Below, one piece after another: positions 11,777 through 22,898 of a stretch of DNA of 64,000 bases (its first letter is position 1; each line of letters begins with the position of its first letter). Origin of the DNA: Cladophialophora immunda (lineage: Eukaryota; Ascomycota; Eurotiomycetes; Chaetothyriales; Herpotrichiellaceae); NCBI RefSeq assembly GCF_000835495.1, contig NW_015622541.1:7564001-7628000 (forward strand), written 5' to 3'. The position numbers were made by a program, and so were the translations under genes. The notes beneath the pieces are model-generated. The model was not told where the DNA came from and ran no database searches. It saw only the letters and a program-made list of their open reading frames with translations.

Positions 11777-12304
11777 GAAAGCTGGATTGATGTATTTCTT
11801 TGTTCAAATCTCTTTTGGGATCAATCTGGGGCAAGGAGATTAAATCCGATACAAATATGGCGGCACTTAAGAGCTTTTGAACTGGGTTGGAGCAGTTTCC
11901 TTTCTCTACTTCGAAATTCGAAGTGTTGAAAAGGGTGTTTGAAAGGAATTTTGCTGAAGCGTATGTATAACAAGGACAGAGACGGATGAGTGGCTCAGAG
12001 TGAGACAAGGGCTTTTGAAGGAACGGATGGAACAGGACATAAGCCCAAGTCTAGTGTCTAGTGAATAGGATTTAATCCATCTAACCACGAACGGTAATTC
12101 GGTGATATCTGTCCCTTTGACTACGCAATGCCCTACCTATCTGCTATAGGAATATAATTGATAAGATACCTCGACCTGCTCGGAGAACAGATCCCCATGG
12201 TCGTCGAATGCGACTCCACATTTTGTGCGATTGTGCTCTCCTAGAGCACTTGTACATCTACTCAGGCTAGATGTATCCGATAGCTAAACCAATATTCAAT
12301 GAGA
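11777..12304. other. Intergenic region, YCII promoter and AKR 3' end
   Basis: Holds the promoter of the minus-strand YCII gene and the 3' end of the minus-strand reductase. Short ORFs on both strands look random. No repeat or RNA gene seen. Confidence 0.4.
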
Positions 12305-13351
12305 CTAGTACTGACTGAACGCCTGAATATGCGGGGGATACCGATCGCCCTTGATGGGATTCGCCTCCAAAATGTCCCAAATCTCCTTCATTTCGTCCTT
12401 GGTCAACTTAACGTCGACTGCTTTCATATTCTCCTCGACCCTCTGCGGTGCTGACGAGCCCGCCAGCGGGATGATCAGCGGTAACCTCGTCCTATCCGGC
12501 ATTATACTCTGCGACAATGTCGACACCCATGCCAACGCCACTTGCGGCAAGGTACATTGCTTTCTCTCGGCCAGTTTCGCGACCTCGTCGATCAGTCGGT
12601 TGTTCTGCTGCAGCACGTCGTCCTGGAATTTCGGCATGTGTTTGCGGTGGTCACCCTCCGGAATGTCTGCATTGCACTGGACGTGTTTGGTCGTGAACAT
12701 GCCCCGTCCCATGGCGCCCCATGCTACGAGCGGGATATTCAGCTCGGCACACGTCGCGGCGATGCCGTTGTAAAGAACGTCGGTAGCCGCGAGAGAGAGC
12801 TCCACCTCGACGGCTGCAATCGGTATCACGGCGACGGCACGACGAATGGTTTCGGCGCTGACTTCAGTTAAACCGATGCCTCGAATTTTGCCTTCTTTTG
12901 CGAGCGCGCTCAGTGCTTGCAGAGATTCTTCGATGGGCACGAGCGGATCAACTCGTCCCAGCTCGAATATGTCGATTGCTTTCTTGCCGCTGAGGACCGA
13001 AAGGCAACGGTCGATATCTCGTCGTATGTTCCCCGGTGTACCGTCAATATATTTGGGAGGAGGAACCGTGGCTCCCTTGATGGAGACGACAACCTTGTCT
13101 GCGTCTTCGGGGTATCGTGAGAAATACTCGGCCAGTAAGTGGCTCGAGTTGTACTCAGGAGTGCCGTACAGGGTACCTGCGTTCCAAAGCGTTGCTCCCG
13201 CTTCGAACGCGGCTCGCATGGTGGCCAGGCTCTGCTCTTTGGGTGGGTTAGGGTCATCCCATGTCAGACCCATCATCCCATAGGCAATGGGACCGACTTC
13301 GGGCGAAAGGCCGCTCAAAAGCGGAATCTGCGGCATCCCGAATTGCTTCAC
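12305..13351 (-). CDS. Aldo-keto reductase, pyridoxal-reductase-like (AKR8 type)
   Basis: Single-exon (beta/alpha)8-barrel NADPH reductase of 348 residues; a second in-frame ATG lies five codons downstream (13336). The segment LWNAGTLYG carries Asn where most AKRs have the catalytic Asp; the Tyr and the Lys in VVVSIKGA are kept, and FELGRVDP stands where the catalytic His usually lies. The same pattern (WNGG..YG, ..ARVDP) marks pyridoxal reductases of the AKR8 group, so the call rests on that resemblance. LAWVSTLS and a C-terminal IPLAGSS segment form the cofactor site. It could equally reduce an aromatic aldehyde. Divergent from the HDH-like gene. Confidence 0.88.
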   Translation of the reverse strand: MKQFGMPQIPLLSGLSPEVGPIAYGMMGLTWDDPNPPKEQSLATMRAAFEAGATLWNAGTLYGTPEYNSSHLLAEYFSRYPEDADKVVVSIKGATVPPPKYIDGTPGNIRRDIDRCLSVLSGKKAIDIFELGRVDPLVPIEESLQALSALAKEGKIRGIGLTEVSAETIRRAVAVIPIAAVEVELSLAATDVLYNGIAATCAELNIPLVAWGAMGRGMFTTKHVQCNADIPEGDHRKHMPKFQDDVLQQNNRLIDEVAKLAERKQCTLPQVALAWVSTLSQSIMPDRTRLPLIIPLAGSSAPQRVEENMKAVDVKLTKDEMKEIWDILEANPIKGDRYPPHIQAFSQY

Positions 13352-13818
13352 TTCGGTCTCGAGCAGATTGGAAAGGGCCCATGTTGTTAGCCTTGCCTAT
13401 AGCTGGACTCTTATAACCCTTCCCATGGACTGAAACCATCCATTCCGATCACGTGGATGCAACCAGATCAAGAAATTTCCTCATATAGACACAGTTCTAT
13501 CGCCCACAGTCGTGGACTCGGCGGTCCAGGATCTGGGTGACCAACCCACCGAAACTGTGGCAATGGGGCTCTGTCGGCAGTCTTATGTAGAAACCCCGCG
13601 CGCTGAGAAGATCGTTGGACCGAGGGCCTCCTCGCAAAGGCTAATGGCAAGACCGGCTATGTCCGAAATGACGCGACGTTCACGGCGAGAAAGCCCTGGA
13701 AACAGCAATCAATGGCTTGCCATGAAGATCATTGAATATCGATCGTCCATTCTTATTTTATTTTCAAGAAAAACGCAAACTGAAGACGGGTTCAGCGAGA
13801 TCATACGGCACAGTGAAG
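13352..13818. promoter_or_regulatory. Divergent promoter, AKR / HDH-like gene
   Basis: The 467 nt lie between the two divergent starts. An alternative in-frame ATG for the HDH-like gene sits at 13732. No CCGCGG site here. Confidence 0.45.
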
Positions 13819-15306
13819 ATGGGCGTGCAAAGACTCAAATCTAAAGCGGACTCTACCGTTCAACAGGCCCCGGCGGCAGATGTTTCCAGCATCGTCAAGG
13901 GCGTTATCGATAATATCAGAAGCGATGGGGATGCCGCTGTCAGACAGTACTCTCAGAAGTTCGACTCGTGGTCGCCAACGGATTTCAAGCTGTCTGCGAA
14001 ACAGATCGACGAAATCATTGCCTCTGTCGACCCACAGATCATTCAAGATATCAAGGAGGTCCAGCAAAACATTCGGACTTTTGCCGAGAGACAAAAGAGC
14101 GCTCTCCAAGAGTTTGAACTCGAGATTCAGCCGGGAGTCTTCCTGGGCCAGAAAAACAATCCCATTGCGAGAGTAGGATGGTAATAACAAAAGAGCCTCT
14201 GTCCGTGGTGACTCTTCACTAACGACGAGGACCATGTAGCTATATCCCAGGAGGAAGATATCCCCTCCTAGCTAGCGCCCACATGACTATCCTCACAGCC
14301 AAGGTCGCCGGGGTCAAGCATGTAATCGGCTGCACACCACCTATCGCCGGGCAACTTCCAGCCGCGACCATCTCCGCCATGCACCTTGCTGGTGCCGACG
14401 AGATTTTCATCCTGGGCGGTGTCCAAGCGATTGCCGCCATGTCACTGGGCACCGAGACAATCGCCAAAGTCGATTTCCTCGCCGGGCCCGGTAACGCCTT
14501 CGTGGCCGAGGCGAAGCGTCAAATGTTCGGTCAGGTCGGCATTGACCTATTTGCCGGACCGACAGAAGTCCTGGTCGTCGCCGACGAGCACGCAGACCCG
14601 TATATGTGCGCCGTCGACCTCCTTTCGCAATGCGAGCACGGGCCAGACACTCCAGCGCAACTGATCACCAACAGCGAGAAGGTCGGGAGGGAGACGTTGC
14701 GCTGTATCGACAAGCTGTTGAAGGTCTTGCCGACCGCTCCTATTGCGTCGGTCTCGTGGAAGGCCTTGGGCGAGGTGATCGTGACAGACTCATTAGACGA
14801 GGCATACAAGGTCGCCGATGAATATGCGTCAGAGCACGTTCAGATCTTGACGCAAAATCCGCGCGAGGCGCTCGAAAAGATGACCAATTACGGCGCCATC
14901 TTCTTGGGCAAGAACACTTGCGTGTCTTACGGGGACAAGGTAAGCAAAAGCGGAAGCCAATTTCCGCATTCGTTCTTTGGTCTCTGGTCTGACCCGTTGG
15001 CGGCAGTGCATCGGAACCAACCACGTCCTTCCGACGCGTAAAGCATCCCGTTACACAGGAGGTCTTTGGGTCGGCAAGTTTCTGCGTACCCAGACCTATC
15101 AGGAAGTCAGAAACCCCGAGGCATCCGGCAAATTGGGTAGGCTGTGTGGACGTGCAGCAAGAGCCGAAAACTTCGAGGCTCATGCAAGATCCGGTGACTT
15201 GCGTGCGGCAGAACTATTGGGAGATAAGGTTGAATGGATCGAGCAGACGCGCAAGGACCTGTCATTGCCACAATTTGGCTCCAACGCTGCTGCAGCTGCA
15301 AGCTAG
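13819..15306 (+). CDS. Histidinol dehydrogenase-family zinc oxidoreductase (HpsN-like paralogue)
   Basis: NAD-dependent alcohol-to-acid dehydrogenase fold, 453 residues from exons 13819-14180, 14240-14939 and 15007-15306. The start MGVQRLKSK fits the short N-terminus of this subfamily; an in-frame ATG at 13732 would add 29 residues. Landmarks are YIPGGRYPLLASAHM, FLAGPGNAFVAEAKR, LFAGPTEVLV, QCEHGPDT, YASEHVQI and GTNHVLPT, which carry the Gln/His, Glu-His and zinc-site positions of HisD. It is a stand-alone protein, not the trifunctional fungal His4. It resembles sulfopropanediol-dehydrogenase (HpsN)-type members more than biosynthetic HisD, so a catabolic polyol or amino-alcohol substrate is more likely than histidinol. 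Substrate unproven. Confidence 0.88.
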
Positions 15307-15638
15307 CTAGCTTATCTGGGAACTATTTTGCCAGTTGCACCAGCAGAAGGAAGGTTTCGGCCCTGGGGATATATGGTCTTGCTTCCGAAGGTCGTGTCTG
15401 GATGAATGAGAATGAGATTATTAGTTTGATCTGTCAAAAGAAAACTTTCAATGTTATGCGGCTATTGGTACTGCGCGGTTGCAAGGAGGGCTACATCGCG
15501 AGCTGACTATATAGCCACTGAGAGAGCAAAAGGTGCACGTTTGATCGATCTCTGGCCGCATGCCAATACTCTTTAGTTCCCCAATATCCACTGACAGCAG
15601 CAGCGGCGAGTGCATCCGGAAGTTGCAAATGACTTCTC
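15307..15638. other. Convergent intergenic region
   Basis: The 332 nt lie between the 3' ends of the HDH-like gene and the interrupted SDR. Nothing beyond 3' regions is seen. Confidence 0.4.
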
Positions 15639-16925
15639 CTAAGCAGAAGACCAGCCGGCGTCGATCACCATGTTCTGACCAGTGACAGACCTCGTCGTGG
15701 CGAGCAGAACGATCTGCTGTACTACGTCCTATATACAAAGAACTTGTTCAGTTTCTCCACATAGTGTTCAACATTAACATCTAAGCAAAGGTTGTAATAT
15801 GCTCGAATAACAGGTGTACGTCTGCGGGATTGCAAAGCACAGCCTGGTAGAGGATGGAGAGGATTTGGAGAAAACACTTCACACTTACATCGATATCCGC
15901 CAGTCTCTTGAGCACACTCCGTTGAGTCGCCGCATCCAGTCTGTCCTGAGGGAACTTTTGACCCCATTCCTATCTCATATTGATCTCAATGTCAGCACCG
16001 GTAGATGCAGGCTCACTCTTCCCCCACTCTCTTCCCCCTTCCATACAAGCTCTGGAGACAAAATCAAGGGCGTTTTGTACTGACCGTGAGCAGGATCCCG
16101 GGCGATACCGAGTTGACACGAATTTCTGGCCCGGATATCTTGGCGAGGCTTTTGATCAGGTGAATCAGGGCGGCTTTGGTGACCGAGTATGGCTATTCAT
16201 TTTTCGAAAGATGAGTTAGTGAAATCAAATGGGAGGAGACTAGAAGACAAGACGAAGGAAGTGGAAGATCTACGTACGATGGAACTTCCGCTCGGAACCT
16301 CGCCCGCGAGAGAAGCCACGCTGACGAAAAGCCCCTTCGTGGCGATCAGATACGGCCTCGCCGCGTGAAACAAGTAGAGATGCGACTTGACGTTGACGTT
16401 GAAGCAGGTGTCCCAGTCGGCCTCGAGGATGTTGTCGTCCAAATCGGCAAAGTCGCAAATGCGTGTCCAGCCCTGGTTCGAGACCACGATGTCCAGTCGA
16501 CCGAAGTGGGTTATCGTGGTCGATATGAGATGTTGGATGTCCTGGCGCTTGCTCACATCGGCCTGCACGGCGAGAACTTGTCGTCCCTGGGTCTCCTGGT
16601 GGCCGCCGCCATTTCGTAATCCGTTAAAATCTGAGGCTGAGGCTGATTCAGCTGAAATAGTTGTATCTGCCTCCGTCTGCACCCCTGCTTCTGCACCATC
16701 TGTCGGAGTTCTTGAAGCTATTGACGCCAACATGTTTTTCTGAATAGTCTCAATCTTAGATACGATATTCTCGGCTTTGTCCTTGCTGGTATGGTAGTTA
16801 ATCACCACCTAGAAACCCTCAGATGCTAGGGCTTTTGCCGTTGCGGCGCCCAACCCAGCAGAGCTTGCCGTGACTAATGCAACTTTTGATGTGCTTAACC
16901 TTTTCCCGTTGGTATGGTATTCCAT
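15639..16925 (-). pseudogene. SDR oxidoreductase gene with in-frame stop at codon 39
   Basis: Four exons (16278-16925, 16085-16192, 15889-15969, 15639-15728) join in one frame of 309 codons encoding a classical SDR. It has VALVTASSAGLGAATAK for the cofactor loop, VSNQGW in place of NNAG, a YSVTK active site, and a C-terminus VTGQNMVIDAGWSSA. The only break is a TAG at 16809-16811 (codon 39), just before VVINYH, where SDRs normally have a basic or polar residue. No splice sites remove it. An unusual insertion rich in Thr/Ser/Glu/Gly lies between the second strand and VLAVQADVSK. Either a real nonsense lesion, an assembly error, or a shortened protein starting downstream; the last would lose the cofactor loop and be inactive. 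Confidence 0.8.
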
Positions 16926-17600
16926 GTTGATGTTTGATTGTCGGATTGACGAGTGGTAGAGAATCTGGAAGAGAAATGGACCGAGAAATGGTGGAGAATA
17001 TGTCTCAAGTTACAGTAGTAAACCTACCTCGACTGCCAGATGCCTATGAATGAGGAGGGAGATCAACTATGCAAGTTTTCTCCCCACCAAGATGAAGTAT
17101 AAAAGAATAAAGACTGAGTGTCTCTTTCGGATCCAAGTATCCGTCGTACCCGGCCAGCACAGTCCACTAGTTATATTGTATAGTAGCCTTTTATCCGACA
17201 CTCATAATGGGCGAAACGTTATTTGGAGTGATTCTAAATTCGACCATCAAGAGGTTTCAAGAAGTCTCAGGGTTTCAGACTGGTCCACAGGTGGTGAGAA
17301 ATTATGAGTGCTACTTGTCGAAACTGTGTCGAGCCAAACATGTATGCGTCGTTCATCCTCTTCTTATTGTGGTGGATTAATCCGAACGAGTAGCTTGAAA
17401 AAGAATGGAGTTGAACGACGGAAACATTCAGGGGATATCGACTGCTTCTCGACCATGAGCGTGTTACTGCCATATTTCTAACCAAGGTACCCAAATTGTT
17501 CAACCGGGAAGAGGCTGTAACTTGGCGCTTTATTTCGGTAGGATTCTAGCAAGAAAGCAAAGGGGCCCAAGCCAGATCATATTCATCCTCGAGCTCCCTA
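16926..17600. other. Intergenic region, SDR promoter and GST 3' end
   Basis: Contains the promoter of the interrupted minus-strand SDR and the 3' end of the GST gene. AT-rich patches occur near 17095-17110. No supported ORF. Confidence 0.4.
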
Positions 17601-18423
17601 TCAATGCCCTGCTTTTTCAGAAGCCTCCTTGATCCTCTGGTAGGCATTCTGGATCTGTTGCTCCTTGCCCATGAGCTCCACCCACTTACGGATGTTGGGA
17701 TAGCCATCCAAAGACACGTTGATATAAGTCGGACGAGATAACCACGGCTGATACTGGATGTCCGCCGAGGAAAACCCCCACGGACAAATACTTTTGCCAC
17801 CCGTCGTCTTGAGTTGCTCTTCGACCACGTCGTAGTACCGATACACCTGTTTCAAGTACCGGTCGATGGCGTCTTCGTTGGGTACGTGGTGATACATGCT
17901 GTTCTCTCGCAAATCGCAGAAGTTAGCATATAGTCAATCTAAGATACACAGAGCAGAACAGTGGGCGACAAAAGTTTTCGGCATTCTGGAAAGCAGATAA
18001 TGTCATCAAAGAAAGGGGGACCAACGAGAACCACACCAGCTGGCCGGTCATGGGCCCAATCGTAGTCAGCAAGAGCATTTCCCATTTGTCCAGCTCGGCC
18101 CGGTCCTTGATCGACTGCTCAGAATCACCCTTCGGCCCCAACATGGCCGTGTGGTCATACTGGCGTTTGAGATAGTTGACAATGGCGCCGCTCTCCCACA
18201 GCTCTACGCCCGTATTTGGGTCATTGATTACAGGCACTCGGCCATTGGGGCTCAACTTATCGAGGGAATTGTCGAGGTTGCGGCCTTTCGTCCTGTCGAA
18301 GACAATGTCCCAGATTTTCACCTCGTAGGGAACATCCAGGTATTCCATAGTGATTGCACATTTGAGGACATTGGGGGAGGAGATATGTCCGTGCAGGGTA
18401 ATGGTTTTCAAACGCTGCTGCAT
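17601..18423 (-). CDS. Glutathione S-transferase, Ure2/GstA-like
   Basis: Two exons. The first (from 18423) encodes a thioredoxin-fold GST_N domain: ITLHGHISSPNVLKCAITMEYLDVPYE, then SPNGRVPVINDPNTG and ELWESGAIVNYL, the last carrying the Glu-Ser pair that holds the gamma-glutamyl end of GSH. The second encodes a helical GST_C domain with NEDAIDRYLKQVYRYYDVVEEQL and FSSADIQYQPWL. The intron lies in about 17891-18020; its donor is uncertain because the best in-frame join uses GTTCTC. GSTs of this kind occur in anthraquinone/xanthone clusters (for example next to mdp genes). Here it may conjugate or isomerise a reactive quinone. Cytosolic. Confidence 0.87.
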
Positions 18424-18901
18424 TTTCAGCCGTTCAGTCGTATTGTGTCAAGGATACAAGGGCTGAAATGTGAAGATTTTTGAACCAACTGAGGATACAG
18501 TTCTGTTCAACCGGGAGACGAGGGAATCTGATAAAACAATATGTTGAACTTAGATACGAGACCCATTAATTTGATTTTGCCTTATTGAGGCAATGACCTG
18601 CGCTCGGGTCTTCCGAGCAATGCCCGTAACGTACTAGTACTGGATGAGGGGAACAAGGAACTCGGGCTTTACTCGTCGAACACGAGGTGCCTACGAAGTA
18701 AATGCTCCCCGTGGGAAGTCTGGCTCAAATGATTTCCGCGGGGGCGAGAATAGCAATAGCAGAGTTACGAGGAAAATGTTCTCGACGCGGGCTCAAGCAG
18801 TCTCACTCTTCCTTTGGTCAACAAGCAAACAGATAAACTGGATAGAATTTCAAATGTGATCATTCAAGCCATCGTTGGACAAATCTTACACCATCCATTT
18901 T
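18424..18901. promoter_or_regulatory. GST promoter region with CCGCGG site
   Basis: The 478 nt are the GST promoter (minus strand) and the 3' end of the EthD gene. A CCGCGG palindrome lies at 18736-18741, about 310 nt before the GST start. No ORF supported. Confidence 0.45.
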
Positions 18902-19540
18902 CTAACCTGTCTCAATTGATCGTGTCTGACAAAAATCCATCCGCTCTTCCGTTCTCATTTCTTTTCCTGACTCTACAAAATGGTTATGGACCTGTGCCTT
19001 TCCATCCTTGACAAACCACACTTTTTTCCCAACTGTCATTCTATTCGGTTTCGCACCAAATTTGTACCAGTCAGCCTTTCTCATTATGTTGACACAAATT
19101 TTGATCCATTTCTCTTTGTGCGGGAGTGTAACTTACGTAGTTCTACCAATATCGGCGAAGTTCGCGTGATCGGGCATGATGACCTCCTCGAAATACTTGT
19201 CGTGGCGGTATCTGACAAAATCCTCCAATCTCTTGAATGTGATCTGCACGACTGCATCGAAGTCCGAGAATGGCGCAAATGTCGGGTCTGGAAAGAACTC
19301 ACGGATTCCCGCCCTGGTTTCGGGACTGATGTGCGTCTAGATGGCATTACTAAGGGTCTCCAAAAACAGCAAGTGAAGTCTTACCTGAGTGTACTCAACG
19401 ATGCCATATTCCTCCATTAGGTCCGCACATATCACGGCGTGGACTTTGTGCATGTGGTCGACAAACTCTTGCGGCTCCATGCCAGGTTTTCGATAGATGG
19501 TGATTGTCAAACAAAGATGCTCCTCCTGGCCGGAAGCCAT
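18902..19540 (-). CDS. EthD-domain protein
   Basis: Small dimeric alpha/beta-barrel protein, 164 residues from exons 19385-19540, 19137-19336 and 18902-19040 with introns of 48 and 96 nt. The EthD features are LTITIYRKPGMEPQEFVDHM at the N-terminus, a middle HISPETR segment, FDAVVQITFKRLEDFVRY, and a C-terminal VWFVKDG strand. Fungal EthD proteins near aromatic polyketide genes act as decarboxylases or oxygenases of anthrone-type intermediates (MdpH/TpcK-like), and others have no known reaction. Neighbours GST and NmrA-like genes point the same way. It starts at MASGQEEH; the ORF continues 11 codons upstream to another ATG (19573). Confidence 0.86.
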
Positions 19541-19975
19541 GGAATTGGTGGTTATGATCAGGAATGTTGTCAAGCTGATTTGGAGGGGTGTGATGATATA
19601 AGGTGCTGAGAGATATTGGAAGCCAGATCAAGTATCCTTTCTCAATCATCAACTTTTATGGTCGATTTGGCTCAAGTGTCCTCCCCCCGTCACATGGTGG
19701 AGCTTTTGATCGATGGAAATGGAGTCGAGCTGGAGACACACTTGGCTCCCATCATCCTCACATGATCGGACAGAGCCACAGGCTTGCATTCTGCATAGAT
19801 CCCGACAGGACGGAATCGAGGATGAACAAGCAAAATCTACTGCCATTACTGTGAAGATGGTCAACCGAAAGGCCGAAAAAGGGAGAAAAATGCCAAAAGT
19901 ATTACTCCGTGTATGAGTTTGTTACGAAGTTTGGGTCGTACTTCAACAGATTCTCAGTACTCCTCTATATATCTC
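19541..19975. other. Intergenic region, EthD promoter and NmrA-like 3' end
   Basis: The 435 nt separate two minus-strand genes. Short ORFs look random. Nothing else seen. Confidence 0.4.
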
Positions 19976-20983
19976 CTAGTTAAAAAGATTCGGGAGCTGT
20001 TCTAGACGATGCTTGCTGCAGAACGAAGCAAAATCCTCCACATTCAGATGAGGATATCTGTGGTTGTCTGTACCGTCGCCTAACAAGGTCGATCCGTTGA
20101 TGGTGAAGTAGTTGTAGTGCATACCGAGCCATTTCCACGGCTCTTTGGGATTTGCTTGTCTTGCTGATACCATTTTCTGGTACAGGTCATCCAAAGATCC
20201 CAGATTCTCCAATGTGAATCGCACGCCGTATTCTTTCTCAAGAACGTCGGCCATTTCCTTGGCAGATTTGCTATCTCCCCGAACTGTGGACTTGAATGTT
20301 AGGTGAGTCGTGAGGGGATTTCAATTCTTTGGGTAAAGGATCAAAAGCATACCTTTCAAAACACCCGTCGCGCTCTCATCGCAAATAACCTCTGCGGTAA
20401 ACCGGGCGGTATCTTCCGTTGAGGTCATGTCCCAAGGTTCGTCTCCGGTACCCCAATATCGAATCTTTGTCGAATCGACATCCAGCACGCCCATAAACTG
20501 TGTCAGGATGGCCTCCATAAATCCGCCGTTGAGAATGTGGACGGCTTTGAGATTGCTTCCTTCCTTCTCTTTCTCTTTCAGATAGTCATCGATCTGGAGC
20601 TGAAAATCTTTGAAGGGAAACTCCCCCATCTTCAAGGGCCGGTAATCGAAAGAAAAGTCCGACGCGAAGTATCGTTGCACGTTCTGAGAGATACAGGCAT
20701 CGATCAGAACTCGTTGGCCGCTGTTCACCACGTCCGCATCACCGCGGTAGCAGCAAACACATGTCGACACATTGTGGAGAGCCTTTTCGATGGTTATGCG
20801 ATCCGCAAAATCCGCTCTCCACGTCTCGACTTGCGGATGTTTGGCGATGGTGGCAGGGAGTTTGCTAGGATCTCGGCAAATGCCAATCACTTGGACATTA
20901 TTCGACCGTTGCAGAAGGTGGGAGGCGATGTATTGAGCGACTCTGCCAGTAAATCCTGCTATCGCAATTCTTGTCGATGCCAT
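19976..20983 (-). CDS. NmrA-like / isoflavone-reductase-like oxidoreductase
   Basis: Atypical SDR of the NmrA group, two exons (20353-20983 and 19976-20283, intron 20284-20352), 312 residues. The N-terminus RIAIAGFTGRVAQYIASHLL has the GxxGxxG cofactor loop. Middle landmarks are VIGICRDPSKLP, FASDFSFDYRP and HILNGGFMEAILTQFMG; the C-terminal part has YGVRFTLENLGSLDDLYQK and LGMHYNYFTINGSTLLG. Such enzymes reduce aromatic or quinoid intermediates or act as redox sensors; NmrA-like proteins belong to several anthraquinone clusters (MdpK-like). It shares a divergent promoter with the SnoaL gene. Confidence 0.88.
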
Positions 20984-21408
20984 GATTGCCGGGGAGAGAG
21001 GTCTTGTAAGAAGTCAATGCAGCACACACGCTCAATTTAGTCCCCAATTCGTTCGGATCAGAAAGATCCATTCATGATTTTGAAATATGTGTTTTCTTTT
21101 CGTCAAAATCACGCACCACGTCAATTGCGATCTCAAAAGAGAGTCGTCGCGAGCTCGGGGATCGGACATAAACGTGGTATCTACCCTAGGCTCCGCGGAG
21201 GCGCAAACTTTCACCCCTCTTCCTCCCGCGGACGAAACAATGAAAGCTCTGCAGGCATTTCGACATCTAGCATCTATCTGCAGTAATATACAATACCTCG
21301 CCTTTGAAGGCTGACTGTAGTAATGAGTCTTTCGAATACTCGAAGTACCGTTTGAACTTCTGATGCACTGGCTTCGGCGGCGAGATTAAAGTCGAAGAGA
21401 CAGAAAAA
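20984..21408. promoter_or_regulatory. Bidirectional promoter NmrA-like / SnoaL with two CCGCGG palindromes
   Basis: The 425 nt separate two divergent starts. Two palindromes occur 27 nt apart: CTCCGCGGAG (core 21193-21198) and CCCGCGGA (core 21226-21231). Their placement in the middle of the shared promoter suits a dimeric Zn2Cys6 regulator reading everted CCG/CGG triplets. Confidence 0.5.
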
Positions 21409-21996
21409 ATGTCTTCTAGTGTCATCTTCCCACCTACAACCGTACCAGAGCGCACGGTATCATTTCTCAAGAAATTTTTTCATCTGCTTGACGACGAAAC
21501 CCTTGAAGGAGCCGAGGCATTTGGTCACCTGTTCACCGAAGAGGCGACATACCACCTTTCGCCTGTTCTGGTCTATCGTGGACGTCCAGGTAAACTTCTG
21601 TCTCAGATAAATAGTATTTTTTATGGGATTTTGAAGGACTGATATCGGACCAGCATTAATCGAGCAACGTATTTGGGCCTGGAAAACCTGGCCTCGCATG
21701 ACACACTACATCAATGGTATCTACGGATCAGACCCAGAAGGCTTGAAGGTCGTTGTTGTTGGAGGTTATGGGGCGCCAGTGCCGGATGGGAAAGATGTGA
21801 CTGGACCTTCAGCGGCTGTCTACGAGCTCGTTGACCACGATGGGTGTTTGCTCATCTCAAGACTTGAGATCCTATCTGTAAGTTGTTGTTCTCTTTCCTT
21901 TTGCATCCGGCCTACTAAAGCAAGGATCAATCATGAATAACCGCGGCTGTCGCACTATAGGACCCCGCTCCCTTGGCCAGCCTCATCAAGGGATAG
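21409..21996 (+). CDS. SnoaL-like (NTF2-fold) polyketide cyclase-family protein
   Basis: Compact cone-shaped protein of 146 residues from exons 21409-21589, 21654-21877 and 21961-21996. Sequence features of the SnoaL/NTF2 fold are HLLDDETLEGAEAFGHLFTEEATYHL at the N-terminus, PVLVYRGRP, a conserved-looking Trp-rich stretch IWAWKTWPRMTH, and strands VVVVGGYG and LISRLEIL at the C-terminus. Relatives act as cyclases, isomerases or dehydratases on polyketide or terpene intermediates. It pairs with the NmrA-like gene through a bidirectional promoter, which supports a shared pathway. Reaction not readable. Confidence 0.8.
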
Positions 21997-22898
21997 GTGT
22001 ACTTTCGCTTGGTGAGCAAGGATATCAGATCAGATCGATCGCATGATTTGTTTTCGATAGAAGCTTGTGACATCCTGAACTGGAATACTCCAAATCGCCG
22101 AGTCTGTAGAGTCCGTCGAACCTAACCTGTTCACACATCCATCATGTAGTAATACGTCTTTATCTGTTTGAAATCAAAATGTCCTCTGGCGTGTGCATCC
22201 AGAGTAATAGGACCACAGTTATCCAAAGAATCGGGGCTCTACACCAGTTATGGAGGGATCTCTGAGACTGTGGGAGCATGTGAAATTGCGTCAACAGTAA
22301 ATCGCTTCCACTCACGAAATTCCAGCAGTAAAGGATTGCCAGAGTCTTGGGGGGCGAGTCCGAGCGAAGAGAGAAGCCCAGTGCCGGCCTTTTCACGTGG
22401 ACGGAGACTGAAGGTGCACAAATTCCCCAGAAAGGAAGTTTTTCGGGCTCGGTGGGTCGGTTCTAACCCCTTTTGTCCCACTCGAGGGCTTGAAGTCGGG
22501 AACTTTTCATCCCGATCAGACGCATACCTTTGGTCTTTTCGTCCGTCTGCTGGTAAATCCTCCCAGTCTCCCTGGGCTATTCCCGGAGTTTAGGTATGTC
22601 CCTTGTGATCGTGAGATCGATTGCTTCGAGCTTCGGAGATCTCGTTGGTGCGACATTTTTGCTATCCAGGTGGATGTGAAATGGCCACGGCCCGAACAAC
22701 TGAACTCTCCAGCGCTGGTATCCGTGACCGTGGAAGTCGGACGATATTCTTCCGAGATTTTGTACGCTGTTCCGCAAATACAGCCTGTCGATGCGTCCAA
22801 TTTCACCCCAATTTCTCTTTTATCTATTGAATAATAGATATTTCTTCCACCCTAAGGCGTCTCTTGAGTCTTGACAGTGTAATTTTCCATCGTTCATC
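21997..22898. promoter_or_regulatory. Intergenic region upstream of MDR gene
   Basis: About 900 nt with the SnoaL 3' end and the MDR promoter. ORFs of up to 141 codons occur but none shows a domain. TATTGAATAATAG lies about 70 nt before the MDR start. Confidence 0.4.

Noticed and set aside
16809..16811. Possible 8-nt intron GTTTCTAG removing the stop in the SDR
   Set aside because: GT and AG are present but eight nucleotides is far too short to splice.
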